The notes: a model not told the origin generated them from the sequence alone. 45,142 bases of DNA from Croceicoccus bisphenolivorans (GCF_001634625.1 NZ_LRSE01000019.1:1-45142); one strand, 5' to 3'. Shown: positions 33,989-43,317, counted from the first letter of the stretch. Numbers and translations are program-made.

Positions 33989-35709
33989 TGATGTGTCGCT
34001 CCGCTCTCGCTGAGGGGAAGGGCCGGTTCGCGCGCTGCGGCCATGGGTGCCACTTCGTGCGCGACCGATGGGGCCTTGGCATCCTCGATCATCATGTCCG
34101 CCGCCTTTTCGGCGATCATGATCGTGGGTGCGTGGGTATTGGCACTGACCAGCGTCGGCATGATCGCGGCATCGGCAACCCGCAGCCCTTGAATGCCATG
34201 GACCCGCAGGCGCTCGTCGACGACAGCCTCGCTGTCCGTGCCCATCTTGCAGGTGCCCGCCGGGTGATAGATCGTCGAGGCATTGTCGCGAATCCAGGCG
34301 TCGACCTCTTCATCGGTGAAGGGTTTGTCCGGCGGCGCGATCCTGCTGCCGACGACTTTGCGAAAGGCCGGCTGATCGAACAGGTTTTCCAATGCGCGGA
34401 AGCCGGCACGCATCGCCAGCTTGTCTGCTTCGGCGGTCAGATAGTTGCCGAGGATGCGGGGCCGGTCTGCGGGATCGGCGGAGCGTAGCGAAATCTTGCC
34501 CCGGCTTTCCGGATGCAGGTGGCAGATATGCGCCGCGACTCCGAAGGGCGAATCTCCGGTGACGGATTGAAACGGCACGCGCACCTGCCGGCTGTTCACC
34601 CCGGCGGGCATGTAATGGATTTGCAGATCGGGCGAGGCCAGGCGCGTGTCGCTCTTCAAAAAGGCACCGGCGTTGTGCGGTACCATCGCCCCTTTGCCCC
34701 GCTTGCGCAGGAATGCGTGGACCAACATGCCGAACGCGCGGTCGAACCGGGCGTCGCGATAGAACATGTCGGGTATCTTGGAACTGTGAAAGTGCGTGAT
34801 GTTCAGGTGGTCCTGCAGATTGCGGCCAACCCCGCGCAGACCATGCATTACCGCGACGCCTGCATCGGCAAGGTCCTGCGGATCGCCGATGCCCGAATGC
34901 AGCAACACCGTCGGCGAACCGATTGCGCCGCCGGTCAGCACGACTTCGCGGGCCGCGCCGATGGTGCGCGTGCCGGCGCGGGTTCGTACGACGACGCCGG
35001 TCGCGCGCTTGCCGTCAAGCACGACCCGGTCGACCGTGGCGCCGGTCAGAACGTCGAGATTGTCGCGGTCACGCGCCGGCTCCAGATAAGCGCGCGCCGC
35101 GCTCCAGCGCTGGCCTTGCGAGATATTGGTGTCGTAGCGGCCGACGCCTTCGAGTTCCTCGCCGTTGAAGTCGGCGTTGTAGGGCAGTCCCGCCTCTTGC
35201 CCGGCATCGATGAAGGAATCGAACAAGGGGTGGTGCGTTTCGATACGGCTGACCCGGATCGGCCCGTCCTTGCCGCGATATTCGTCCAGCGGCCCTTCGT
35301 AATGTTCCAGCCGGCGGAAGTAGGGCAGAACCTTTTCGTACGACCACGAAGACAGACCCGCTTGCGCCCAGCGATCGTAGTCGACGGCGCCGCCGCGAGT
35401 GAAGATCATCCCGTTCATGGAAGACGAACCGCCGATGACGCGCCCGCGTGGCCAGGTGATGCGACGGTCGTTCAGTCCGGGCTCGGGCTCGGTGACATAG
35501 GACCAGTTGTTATATTTCCAGCGGAACAGGTGCATCCCCATGATCGGGATGCGATAGAGCGGATTGCTGTCCCACGGCCCGGCCTCGATCAGCAGGACAC
35601 GGGTTGCGGGGTCGGCGGACAGGCGATTGGCGAGCACGCAGCCGGCCGTGCCGCCGCCCGCGACGATGTAATCATACTGTTCGGCTGAACAGGTTTCGGA
35701 CATTGCCAT
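33985..35709 (-). CDS. GMC-family FAD alcohol dehydrogenase (choline-dehydrogenase-like)
   Basis: 574 residues. AGGGTAGCVLANRLS (17-31) binds FAD. GRVIGGSSSMNGMIFTRG is GMC signature 1 and GAIGSPTVLLHSGIG signature 2. H482 (YHPAGTCKMG) and H526 (NTHAPTIMI) are the expected active-site pair. Oxidises a primary alcohol to aldehyde, probably linked to the respiratory chain. ATG 35709 follows GAGG; ATG 35703 is an alternative. First gene of the minus-strand unit and divergent from a MarR regulator, with a candidate operator in the gap. The aldehyde dehydrogenase in the divergent unit would be a natural next step. Confidence 0.9.
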   Translation of the reverse strand: MAMSETCSAEQYDYIVAGGGTAGCVLANRLSADPATRVLLIEAGPWDSNPLYRIPIMGMHLFRWKYNNWSYVTEPEPGLNDRRITWPRGRVIGGSSSMNGMIFTRGGAVDYDRWAQAGLSSWSYEKVLPYFRRLEHYEGPLDEYRGKDGPIRVSRIETHHPLFDSFIDAGQEAGLPYNADFNGEELEGVGRYDTNISQGQRWSAARAYLEPARDRDNLDVLTGATVDRVVLDGKRATGVVVRTRAGTRTIGAAREVVLTGGAIGSPTVLLHSGIGDPQDLADAGVAVMHGLRGVGRNLQDHLNITHFHSSKIPDMFYRDARFDRAFGMLVHAFLRKRGKGAMVPHNAGAFLKSDTRLASPDLQIHYMPAGVNSRQVRVPFQSVTGDSPFGVAAHICHLHPESRGKISLRSADPADRPRILGNYLTAEADKLAMRAGFRALENLFDQPAFRKVVGSRIAPPDKPFTDEEVDAWIRDNASTIYHPAGTCKMGTDSEAVVDERLRVHGIQGLRVADAAIMPTLVSANTHAPTIMIAEKAADMMIEDAKAPSVAHEVAPMAAAREPALPLSESGATHQ

Positions 35710-35809
35710 TCTTCCTCTACCCGCGATGAGCGATCTGCAATTCGCTTCGCGACCCGTCCGCACTTCAGGGCATGATCCCCTGACGGCTGGACAGCATTTG
35801 CGGTCTATC

Positions 35810-35829
35810 GTTTAACTATCAACTTAAAC
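35810..35829. promoter_or_regulatory. Candidate MarR operator, copy A
   Basis: GTTTAACT-ATCA-ACTTAAAC: two 8-base arms, inverted with one mismatch, around a 4-base centre. It lies in the gap between the GMC gene and the divergent MarR gene. On the minus strand TTGACA (35854-35849) stands about 19 bases upstream, so the element overlaps where the -10 of the GMC unit should be. A matching element occurs at 36526-36545. Confidence 0.6.
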
Positions 35830-36005
35830 TGCGTGAGAAGAGGCGATCTGTCAATCGTCTTTTTGGCGTGGGCACGGTGTTGGTCGATTCGTGGCGCTGG
35901 CGATTTCCGCTTCGGCCAAATGGCGCTACCGTGCGATCGGGGGACGTCACCGGCCGCGTGCGCAGCCTGGGTGGTGCCGCTTCAGGATAAGGACCGATTT
36001 TTTTC

Positions 36006-36521
36006 ATGACCGACCGTACGATTCGACCCGATGTGCAGACCCTCGATCGACACCATTTCGTGCCGCACTACATCGGGGTGATTTCGAATGCGCTGATATG
36101 GTCCCAGTCGCGTTTTTTCCTTGAGGCGTTTGGCTTTGGCGTCAACGAAGTTCGTGTAATTACAGTGCTTGCCGACTGCGGAGAGCTAAGTGGACGAGGG
36201 TTCTGCGATGCCCTGATGATGAACAAGTCGATCGTCAGCCGCACGCTCCGCGAGCTGGAGGAAAAGAAGCTGGTCTGGTCGCCGGGAGAAGGGCGCAATC
36301 GCAAGTACCAGCTGACCGAAGAAGGGTACGCACTGAACGCGAAAATCGTGAAGATTTCGCTGGAGCGCGAGAAGCGCCTGCTGCGTGGTTTTTCCCGTCG
36401 GGACAAGGTTATTCTGCTCGGTTATCTGGCCCAGATGGTGGAGAATCTGGAGCACGCTGGTGATTTCTACGACCTGATCGAAGGTCTCGACATGCATCGC
36501 GATGATGATGATGGCAGTTGA
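36006..36521 (+). CDS. MarR-family transcriptional regulator
   Basis: 171 residues. Helix FGVNEVRVITVLADCGELSGRGFCDALMMNKSIVSRTLRELEEKKLVWSPGEGRNRKYQLTEEG is a textbook MarR winged helix: recognition helix near MNKSIVSRTL and wing GEGRNRKYQLT. The flanking N- and C-terminal helices serve dimerisation. Start ATG 36006 has only a distant AGGA, so translation may be weak. It is placed between the GMC/FAD/IlvD/sulfatase unit and the MFS/ALDH/TonB unit, and matching palindromic elements precede both. It is therefore the probable repressor of both; the inducer may be an aromatic acid as in other MarR cases. Confidence 0.9.
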   Translation: MTDRTIRPDVQTLDRHHFVPHYIGVISNALIWSQSRFFLEAFGFGVNEVRVITVLADCGELSGRGFCDALMMNKSIVSRTLRELEEKKLVWSPGEGRNRKYQLTEEGYALNAKIVKISLEREKRLLRGFSRRDKVILLGYLAQMVENLEHAGDFYDLIEGLDMHRDDDDGS

Positions 36522-36546
36522 CGAAGTTTAAAGTTACACTTAATAT
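36518..36546 (+). promoter_or_regulatory. Promoter of the MFS/ALDH/TonB unit with embedded MarR operator, copy B
   Basis: TTGACG (36518-36523), exactly 17 bases, then TAATAT (36541-36546): an excellent sigma-70 match. Between and overlapping them is GTTTAAAG-TTAC-ACTTAATA (36526-36545), aligning with copy A in arm sequence and 4-base spacing. The MarR stop codon overlaps the -35. A bound repressor would cover the promoter core. Confidence 0.7.
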
Positions 36547-36696
36547 GCTCCCATAAAGCGATAACGCTTGCCCGTCGGCGATGGCCGCGGGAGATGGGAG
36601 AGACGGTGTGAACTTCGTTCCGGGATCGACGCAAAGGCTGTCATCGACCGCCCTGTCCGGGTGCGGTCGATTCGCTCTCGTCCGGGGTGCAGTCGC

Positions 36697-38079
36697 ATGA
36701 CCGGTCGCACCGTCGACATCTCCGGGATCATCGAAAACCGCTCGCTGAACGGTTTCAATTATCGCCTGATCGCCGCGTCGTGGCTGCTCACCATCTTCGA
36801 CGGGTTCGATCTGTCACTTGCCGCCTTTGCGGCGCCTTATCTGCGCGACGATCTTGCGCTGGACCCCAATCAGCTGGCCAATATCCTTTCGGCAGGGCTG
36901 TTGGGCACATTCTTTGGCGCGGTCGTATTCGCGTCGATCAGCGACCGTATCGGCCGGCGCCCCGTCCTGATCGGTTGTTCTTTCGCGTTCGGCCTGCTTA
37001 CCGTGGCGATGGGCTTCGCTCCGTCGTACCCGTGGCTGGTCGCCATCCGCTTTCTTGATGGCATCGCCATCGGCGCGGTGATCCCGATCGCCTGGGCATT
37101 GAACAGCGAATACGTGCCCAAGGGTCTGCGCGCTACCGTCGTGACCATCATCATGGTCGGCTACAGCATCGGGATCAGCGGTGCCGGCCCGATGACCGTA
37201 TGGCTGGAGCCTATGGTCGGGTGGCGCGGTCTGTTCATTGTGGGCGGCCTTGGCTCGCTGGTCGCGGCGGCGATCCTGTTCGCAGTGCTTCCTGAATCGA
37301 TCCGCTGGCTGACGGTCAAGGCGGACAATGGCCAGTCCATCGTGCGCGTGCTGGGCAAGCTGGGCGTCGACACGCGGGACATGCGGTCCGACGATCACTT
37401 CATCCTTAGCGACGAACCCGACGCGGCGACCAGAAAGGTCCGCATTTCCGATCTGTTCGCAGGCTGGCTGAAATTCGCGACGCCCGCGATCTGGCTTGCC
37501 TATGCGGCCAGTTCGATTGCGGTCTATTACGTCAACGGCTGGGGCCCGATCATCCTCGAAGAGCTGGCGTTCGATCGCAAGACCGCCGCGCTCGCGACGG
37601 CATTCGGCGGGATCATGGGGTCGGTCGCAGGGCTTGCCATCATGCGCTTCACCGATCGTCTCGGCCCGGTCATGGTGCTTTTCTATCCGCTGCTGCTGTT
37701 GCCGCTGTTGCTGATCCTCGGGCTCGCGCCGCTGCCGCAGCAGGCGGTGCTCTGGCTGGCCATCGTCGCGATTGCGATCGTCGGCGGCATGACCTTCTCG
37801 GTCGTCAGCATCATCGCCCCCGTCTATCCCACCAGGGTTCGCGCATCCGGTTCGGGCTGGGCGAGTTCCATCGGCAAGCTGGGCGGCGTGCTCGGCCCGA
37901 TCTTCGGCGGCTGGATGCTGGCCAGCAACTTGCCGATCATCCGCAGCTTTGCGCTGCTGGCACTTATGCCCGCGCTCGTCCTGCTGTCGGTCATCGGCAT
38001 CCTGATCGCGCGGCGCAGCATCGGCGATGCCGACGGCGCCGCTTCCACTCTCACCAAATCCACAGGTGCTTCCGCATGA
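36697..38079 (+). CDS. MFS transporter, aromatic acid:proton symporter (AAHS) type
   Basis: 460 residues, 12 predicted membrane segments. DGFD (35-38) in the first helix is the acidic motif of aromatic-acid carriers (PcaK/BenK/VanK type). SDRIGRRPVL is the loop 2-3 MFS motif, and a related loop FTDRLGPVMV occurs in the second half. ATG 36697 is chosen by family length; longer in-frame starts run into the promoter region. It overlaps the ALDH start by 4 bases. It probably carries an organic, likely aromatic, acid from periplasm to cytoplasm. Downstream of the predicted MarR-controlled promoter. Confidence 0.9.
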   Translation: MTGRTVDISGIIENRSLNGFNYRLIAASWLLTIFDGFDLSLAAFAAPYLRDDLALDPNQLANILSAGLLGTFFGAVVFASISDRIGRRPVLIGCSFAFGLLTVAMGFAPSYPWLVAIRFLDGIAIGAVIPIAWALNSEYVPKGLRATVVTIIMVGYSIGISGAGPMTVWLEPMVGWRGLFIVGGLGSLVAAAILFAVLPESIRWLTVKADNGQSIVRVLGKLGVDTRDMRSDDHFILSDEPDAATRKVRISDLFAGWLKFATPAIWLAYAASSIAVYYVNGWGPIILEELAFDRKTAALATAFGGIMGSVAGLAIMRFTDRLGPVMVLFYPLLLLPLLLILGLAPLPQQAVLWLAIVAIAIVGGMTFSVVSIIAPVYPTRVRASGSGWASSIGKLGGVLGPIFGGWMLASNLPIIRSFALLALMPALVLLSVIGILIARRSIGDADGAASTLTKSTGASA

Positions 38080-39557
38080 CCCCCAACGGCGTCCACATCG
38101 ATCATCCTGATCGCCTGTTTATCGACGGTGCCTGGGTGCCGGCGACCAGCGGCCGTTCGTTCGAAATCGTATCGCCGAACAGCGAAGAGGTCGTCGCTCG
38201 TGTTGCCGAGGGCTGTGCGCAGGACATGGATGCGGCCGTGGCCGCTGCGCGCCGCGCGTTCGACCATGGCCCCTGGCCGCGCACCGCGCCGCGCGAACGC
38301 GCCCGGATGGTGGCAGAGCTGGCGAAGGCTTTGCGGGCACGGTCCGAAGAGCTGGAGAATGCGTGGATCGAACAGATCGGCGGACTGCCGGGCATGGCGC
38401 GCGGTGTCGTCGCAACCGGCAACCGTTCCTTTGCCGACATCGCCGAGCTGGGCGACCGTTTCCCATGGATCGAGGAAGTTGCCGGCGAGACGGTCGACAG
38501 CGCGTATATCGTTCGCGAACCGGTGGGCGTGGTGGCGGCGATCGCGCCCTGGAACTCGCCCTACATGATCATGGCCAACAAGGTGGCCTATTCGCTGATC
38601 GCCGGTTGCACGCTGATCATGAAGCCTGCTCCGGAAACACCGCTGGAGGCTTATATCATCGCCGAGGAGGCCGCGAAGATCGGCTTCCCGCCGGGCGTCC
38701 TGAACCTCGTTACCGCGGATCGCGATGTGGCGGACAGGCTGGTTTCCAGCCCTGCGGTGGACAAGGTCAGCTTTACTGGGTCCACGGCAGTCGGAATGCG
38801 GATCGCGCAAGTCTGCGGCTCCCGCATCGCGCGCTGTTCGCTGGAACTGGGCGGCAAGTCGGCGGCGATCATCCGCGACGATATGCCCACCGGCGAGGCG
38901 GCGCAGCTGCTGGGAACGACGATCACCCGCCTGTCCGGCCAGATCTGCGCCATGCTGACCCGCGCCATCGTGCCCGCCGATCGCCATGACGAGATGGCCG
39001 AGGCGATCGCCGACGTGATGCGCGGCATCAAGATCGGGCACAGCCGGGAAGAGGGCGTGCAACTGGGCCCGCTGGCCATGAAGCGGCAGCTCGAAAGGGT
39101 CGAAAGCTACATCGAGGAAGGCCGTGCGACGGCAGACCTTGTCCATGGCGGCCAACGTCCGGCTCACCTCAACAAGGGCTATTTCATCGAGCCCACGCTG
39201 TTCGCCAACGTCGATAGCGGCAGCCGGATCGCGCAAGAGGAAATTTTCGGTCCGGTCCTGTGCCTGATCCCGGCAAAGGACGAAGCAGACGCCATCCGCA
39301 TCGCCAACGACAGCAATTTCGGCCTGCACGGTTCGGTCCTGACGAAAGATGCCGACGCGGCGTTTCGCATCGCACGCGAAATGCGCACCGGGATGGTGGG
39401 GCAGAACGGCATGCGCACCCAGCCCGGAATGCCGTTCGGCGGCTTCAAACAGTCCGGCATCGGGCGTGAAGGGGGGGCGGAAGGCCTGCTTCCCTACATC
39501 GAGACGAAGAGCATCCTCCTCGATGGGCGGCCGTCCGATGCCGCCCTGGGGAACTGA
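38076..39557 (+). CDS. NAD(P)-dependent aldehyde dehydrogenase
   Basis: 493 residues, standard ALDH length. WNSPYMIMANKVAYSLIAGCT binds cofactor, FTGSTAVG is the nucleotide-fold turn, E257 in LELGGKS the general base, and C291 in SGQICAMLTR the nucleophile. EEIFGPVL and FGGFKQSGIGREGG complete the family order. Starts within the MFS stop (ATGA), so coupled. Oxidises an aldehyde to an acid in the cytoplasm; a reasonable partner to the GMC alcohol oxidoreductase across the MarR gene. TonB receptor 5 follows after 81 bases. Confidence 0.92.
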   Translation: MTPNGVHIDHPDRLFIDGAWVPATSGRSFEIVSPNSEEVVARVAEGCAQDMDAAVAAARRAFDHGPWPRTAPRERARMVAELAKALRARSEELENAWIEQIGGLPGMARGVVATGNRSFADIAELGDRFPWIEEVAGETVDSAYIVREPVGVVAAIAPWNSPYMIMANKVAYSLIAGCTLIMKPAPETPLEAYIIAEEAAKIGFPPGVLNLVTADRDVADRLVSSPAVDKVSFTGSTAVGMRIAQVCGSRIARCSLELGGKSAAIIRDDMPTGEAAQLLGTTITRLSGQICAMLTRAIVPADRHDEMAEAIADVMRGIKIGHSREEGVQLGPLAMKRQLERVESYIEEGRATADLVHGGQRPAHLNKGYFIEPTLFANVDSGSRIAQEEIFGPVLCLIPAKDEADAIRIANDSNFGLHGSVLTKDADAAFRIAREMRTGMVGQNGMRTQPGMPFGGFKQSGIGREGGAEGLLPYIETKSILLDGRPSDAALGN

Positions 39558-39638
39558 CGCACGGTCCGCACGCAGCGGTCCCGATCGCATTTTACGACAG
39601 ACATCTGAGAAACCGATACTTTTGAGAAGGAGAGGGCA

Positions 39639-41957
39639 ATGAGAACCTTAAGCAAAAACGGGAAGTCGGCCTTCCTGGCCGCTGCGGCCTGTGGATGGGC
39701 GATAGCGGCTGCACCGGCCAACGCGCAGGACGTGGGTGAGAGCGAAGCCGGGGTCGAAGCCGACGCCGGCGGCCAAAACGCCATTATCGTTACCGCCCAG
39801 CGCCGCGAACAGACGCTGCAGGAAGTGCCGTTGGCCGTTTCGGTCCTCTCGGCCGAAGAACTTGAAAATTCGGGCGTCAGCGCGGTCGACACGCTGGTCG
39901 ATGTCGTGCCGAGCCTGACCTTTACCAAAGGCTTCGACGACGAGAGCAGCTCGCTCAGCATTCGCGGCATCGGCACCACCGTGTTCTCGTCTGCGGTCGA
40001 ACCATCCGTTTCGGTCGTTGTCGACGATGTCGTCATGGCGCGCAACGGCCAGGCCTTTCAGGACCTGATTGCGATCGAGCGCGTCGAGGTTCTGCGCGGC
40101 CCGCAGAGCACGCTGTTCGGCAAGAACGCATCGGCCGGCGTGTTGTCGGTCACGACCAAGAAGCCGACTTTCACGCTGAGTGGAAAGGTCGATACCATTG
40201 CGACCGAAGACGGTGAATTCCAGCAACGCGCTACCGTTTCGGGACCGCTGAGCGACAAGGTCGCGGCGCGGCTGACCGGGTATTACAAGGATTATGACGG
40301 CGGTTCGATCAACCGCGCCACCGGAAAGCGGCTCAACGGTTGGGAAACCTTCGGTTTCCACGGCAAGCTGCTGGTCGAGCCTTCGGATGCGCTGAGCCTG
40401 ATGTTCAACGGCGACTATCGCCATTCGGACGCCAACCCGCAGGCGGCGATTCGCAGCCTGTACACAGAGGCCAACGCAGATCTGCTCGATCCGGTCGTAC
40501 CCGGCGAGGAGAACACGGAGATCGTCAGCGACGCCGATATCTTCGCCAATACCGAAGCCTATGGCGGATCGCTGACTGCTACCTACAAGTTCGCGAACGA
40601 TTTCGAGCTGACTTCTGTTTCAGCCTATCGCGAATGGAGCCAGTACTATAACAGCGATGTCGATCACACCGCCAATGATCCGCGGCCCGATCTCGTGGTC
40701 GTAGACCCTGACGGCAGCACGCCCGCGTTCTTTAGCTGGAACCAGAACGGCGGTACTTACGATCTCAGCCAGATCAGCCAGGAAATCCGGCTTGCCTCGC
40801 CCAGCTATGACGGTTTCGATTTCCTCGTCGGCCTGTTCTTCTTCAACCACAAGCTGGAGCATAACTTTGCCCGCCGCTGGGTCAATCCGACCGTCAGCCG
40901 CAGTGGACAGTATACCGGCAATGTCGAGACGACGAACTATGCCGGGTTCGTGAGCGGCAATGTCTATCCGGCGGAAAACCTCACCATTTTCGGCGGCCTG
41001 CGCCTGTTGCACGAAAAGCTGGAATATTCGGTCTTCCGCGACCCGACCAATGTGTTTGTCGAGGGCGATTCAAAGCTGCCCGGCGGTCAGGGTACAAAGG
41101 CAGACTTCGCGGACTCGATCTCCGACACCGCGGTCACCGGCAATATCGGCTTGCGCTATGACGTGTCGGATCTCGGCAACGTCTACGCATCCTACGCCCG
41201 TGGCTACAAGGGCGCCGGCTTCAACATGGTCTTCGCCGCGAGCGAGGAGCCGCCGGTCAAGCCGGAGACGGTCGACGCCTTCGAAATCGGCCTGAAGATG
41301 AGCACCCCGGACAATGTTCTGTCGACGAATATTGCCCTGTTCTACACCGATTATCGCAACTACCAGGCCCAGTCGCGCGGCGAGTCGATCGAAGAGGAAT
41401 TCTCGCTTCGCAACGCCGGCAGTCTCACGACGAAGGGTATCGAGGTCGAGGCTTTCATTCGCCCGTCCGAGCATACCCGGATCAATCTCGGCGCGGCCTA
41501 CATCAAGGCCAAGATCACCGAATTTCCCGGCGGTCCGTGCTATTTCCAGCAAACCGAAGAACAGGGCTGCGTCGACGGAGCCCAGGATCTTGCCGGCGGC
41601 GATCTTCCCAACTCGCCGGACTTCAAGCTGACGGGTGGCATCAGGCAGGGCATTCCCATCGAAAGCCTGCCGTTCAATGCCTTCGTTCAGGCGAACGGTA
41701 CCTACCAGAGCGAGGTGCAGTATGCGCTGACCCAGGATCCGCGCACCAAGCTTGACGGTTATGCGATCATCAACGCGTCGATCGGGATCGAGGCCGACGA
41801 TGGCAGCTACTCGTTCCAGATTTTCGGACGCAACCTGACCGACAAGTTCTACCCCGGCGAACTGTTCCCGTCGCCCGGCCTTGGCGGCCGCGTTACGCAG
41901 CAGGTTGCCCGCGACAATCACCGGTACTTCGGTGTGCAGGGAAGCGTAAGCTTCTGA
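39639..41957 (+). CDS. TonB-dependent outer-membrane receptor (5)
   Basis: 772 residues. Signal peptide ending PANA|Q (29), TonB-box-like AIIVTAQRR (48-56), plug motifs IRGIGTTVFSS and VEVLRGPQSTLFGKNASAG, barrel ending GVQGSVSF. AAGGAGAGG precedes ATG 39639. Third gene of the MFS/ALDH unit, ended by a strong hairpin. Gives that unit an outer- and inner-membrane pair of importers for presumably the same compound. Confidence 0.93.
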   Translation: MRTLSKNGKSAFLAAAACGWAIAAAPANAQDVGESEAGVEADAGGQNAIIVTAQRREQTLQEVPLAVSVLSAEELENSGVSAVDTLVDVVPSLTFTKGFDDESSSLSIRGIGTTVFSSAVEPSVSVVVDDVVMARNGQAFQDLIAIERVEVLRGPQSTLFGKNASAGVLSVTTKKPTFTLSGKVDTIATEDGEFQQRATVSGPLSDKVAARLTGYYKDYDGGSINRATGKRLNGWETFGFHGKLLVEPSDALSLMFNGDYRHSDANPQAAIRSLYTEANADLLDPVVPGEENTEIVSDADIFANTEAYGGSLTATYKFANDFELTSVSAYREWSQYYNSDVDHTANDPRPDLVVVDPDGSTPAFFSWNQNGGTYDLSQISQEIRLASPSYDGFDFLVGLFFFNHKLEHNFARRWVNPTVSRSGQYTGNVETTNYAGFVSGNVYPAENLTIFGGLRLLHEKLEYSVFRDPTNVFVEGDSKLPGGQGTKADFADSISDTAVTGNIGLRYDVSDLGNVYASYARGYKGAGFNMVFAASEEPPVKPETVDAFEIGLKMSTPDNVLSTNIALFYTDYRNYQAQSRGESIEEEFSLRNAGSLTTKGIEVEAFIRPSEHTRINLGAAYIKAKITEFPGGPCYFQQTEEQGCVDGAQDLAGGDLPNSPDFKLTGGIRQGIPIESLPFNAFVQANGTYQSEVQYALTQDPRTKLDGYAIINASIGIEADDGSYSFQIFGRNLTDKFYPGELFPSPGLGGRVTQQVARDNHRYFGVQGSVSF

Positions 41958-41965
41958 TGGGAAAT

Positions 41966-41994
41966 TGCCGGCGGCTTTCACCCTGCCGCCGGCA
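41966..41994 (+). terminator. Strong hairpin after TonB receptor 5
   Basis: Perfect 10-bp stem TGCCGGCGGC / GCCGCCGGCA, 9-base loop, 8 bases after the stop. No T-tract follows. Confidence 0.55.
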
Positions 41995-42246
41995 CCGGCT
42001 CCCTCACGCATCCGATGCGGAGCGATTTGCTCAGCCGGTTTCCAACCCCGCGCCTCGCCGTCCCTCACGGCGACGGCGCGGGCCTCATCACCGGCCTGCT
42101 GACGGCGCACTGTTTCAACGAGACGAAGCGCACGCAGATAAGCCCGATATCTCGGACAAGAGCGTCACGCGATCCACGAAAGGGATGCACGAACCATCGT
42201 TTTTGCGTGTCGACGCGCTGTTAAAATCCAGAGGAATGTGACGAAG

Positions 42247-43287
42247 ATGACGACCTGGCTCACCAATGCATGGTATGCGGCGGCTTGGGATGCCGAAGTG
42301 TCCTCGCCCCCGTTGGCGCGCACGATCTGCGGCGTGCCGATGATGTTCTATCGCAAGCTGGACGGCGAGGTTGTCGCCATGCGCGATGCCTGCCCGCACC
42401 GGTTGCTGCCGCTGTCGATGGGCCTGCGCGAGGGGGATTCGATCCGCTGCCGCTATCACGGTCTGAAGCTTGGTCCCGATGGCGTGGCCGAGGAAATGCC
42501 GATCAAGACCGATCCGGTAAACACGCGGATCTGCGCCGAAACGTTCGTCGTGCACGAACGCCATCGCTTCGTGTGGGTCTGGGTCGGCGAGAAGGACAAG
42601 GCCGATCCGGCGCTGATCCCCGACCTGTGGCCCTGTTCGGCGGACGGCTGGCGCTTTGACGGCGGATATTATGCCATCGACGCCGACTATCGCCTTGCGA
42701 TCGACAACCTGATGGACCTGACGCATGAAACGTACGTGCACACCGGGTCGATCGGACAGCCGGAGCTTATGGAAGCGCCGATCGAAACCCGCACCGAGGG
42801 TGATGAAGTCTTCGTCACGCGCTGGATGCCGGGGGTGGACGCGCCGCCGTTCTGGGCCGCGGCGCTGCGCCAGACCGGCAAGGTCGACCGTTGGCAGATC
42901 TGCCGCTTCATGTTGCCCTGTGCCGTCATCATCGATGTCGGCGTTGCGCCGGTCGGCGCCGGGGCCACGATCGAGGATCACGATCAGGGCGTGCGCGGCT
43001 TCGTCATCGATGTGATGACTCCGGAAACGGAGGACAGCCATCACTACTTCTGGGGCATGGCACGCAATTTCCAGGTGGACGACGACGGCTTTACCGCCCG
43101 CTTCAAGACGCAGCAGGGCGGCGTCTTCCTGCAGGACAAGGAAGTGCTCGAAGCGCAGCAGGAATCTGTCGCGGCAAATCCCGGCATGCGCCTGATGGCC
43201 TATAACATCGACGAGGGCGGCACACGCGCACGCCAGATCATCGCCCGTGCCATAAAGGCGCAAAACACGGCGCAGGCAGAGGCATAA
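42247..43287 (+). CDS. Rieske non-haem iron oxygenase, vanillate O-demethylase (VanA)-like
   Basis: 346 residues. C49-P-H51 and C68-R-Y-H71 hold the Rieske [2Fe-2S] cluster. DNLMDLTHETYVH (153-165) gives bridging D157 and iron ligands H160 and H165. Length and motifs resemble VanA and dicamba O-demethylase, which remove methyl groups from aryl methyl ethers using electrons from a separate reductase/ferredoxin. No such partner is in the window. ATG 42247 is preferred; GTG 42238 is only 3 bases from the GAGG site. The 289-base gap upstream holds the receptor terminator and no clear gene. Substrate is probably an aromatic, but this is inference. Confidence 0.9.
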   Translation: MTTWLTNAWYAAAWDAEVSSPPLARTICGVPMMFYRKLDGEVVAMRDACPHRLLPLSMGLREGDSIRCRYHGLKLGPDGVAEEMPIKTDPVNTRICAETFVVHERHRFVWVWVGEKDKADPALIPDLWPCSADGWRFDGGYYAIDADYRLAIDNLMDLTHETYVHTGSIGQPELMEAPIETRTEGDEVFVTRWMPGVDAPPFWAAALRQTGKVDRWQICRFMLPCAVIIDVGVAPVGAGATIEDHDQGVRGFVIDVMTPETEDSHHYFWGMARNFQVDDDGFTARFKTQQGGVFLQDKEVLEAQQESVAANPGMRLMAYNIDEGGTRARQIIARAIKAQNTAQAEA

Positions 43288-43297
43288 TCCGGCCTAC

Positions 43298-43317
43298 CCG
43301 CCGCCTTGCCGCGGCGG
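43298..43317 (+). terminator. Hairpin after the Rieske oxygenase gene
   Basis: Perfect 7-bp stem CCGCCGC / GCGGCGG with a 6-base loop, 10 bases after the stop. Confidence 0.45.

Noticed and set aside
37824-39590. 588-codon open frame on the minus strand
   Set aside because: Antisense to the MFS end and the aldehyde dehydrogenase; His/Arg/Asp-rich product with no recognisable domain.
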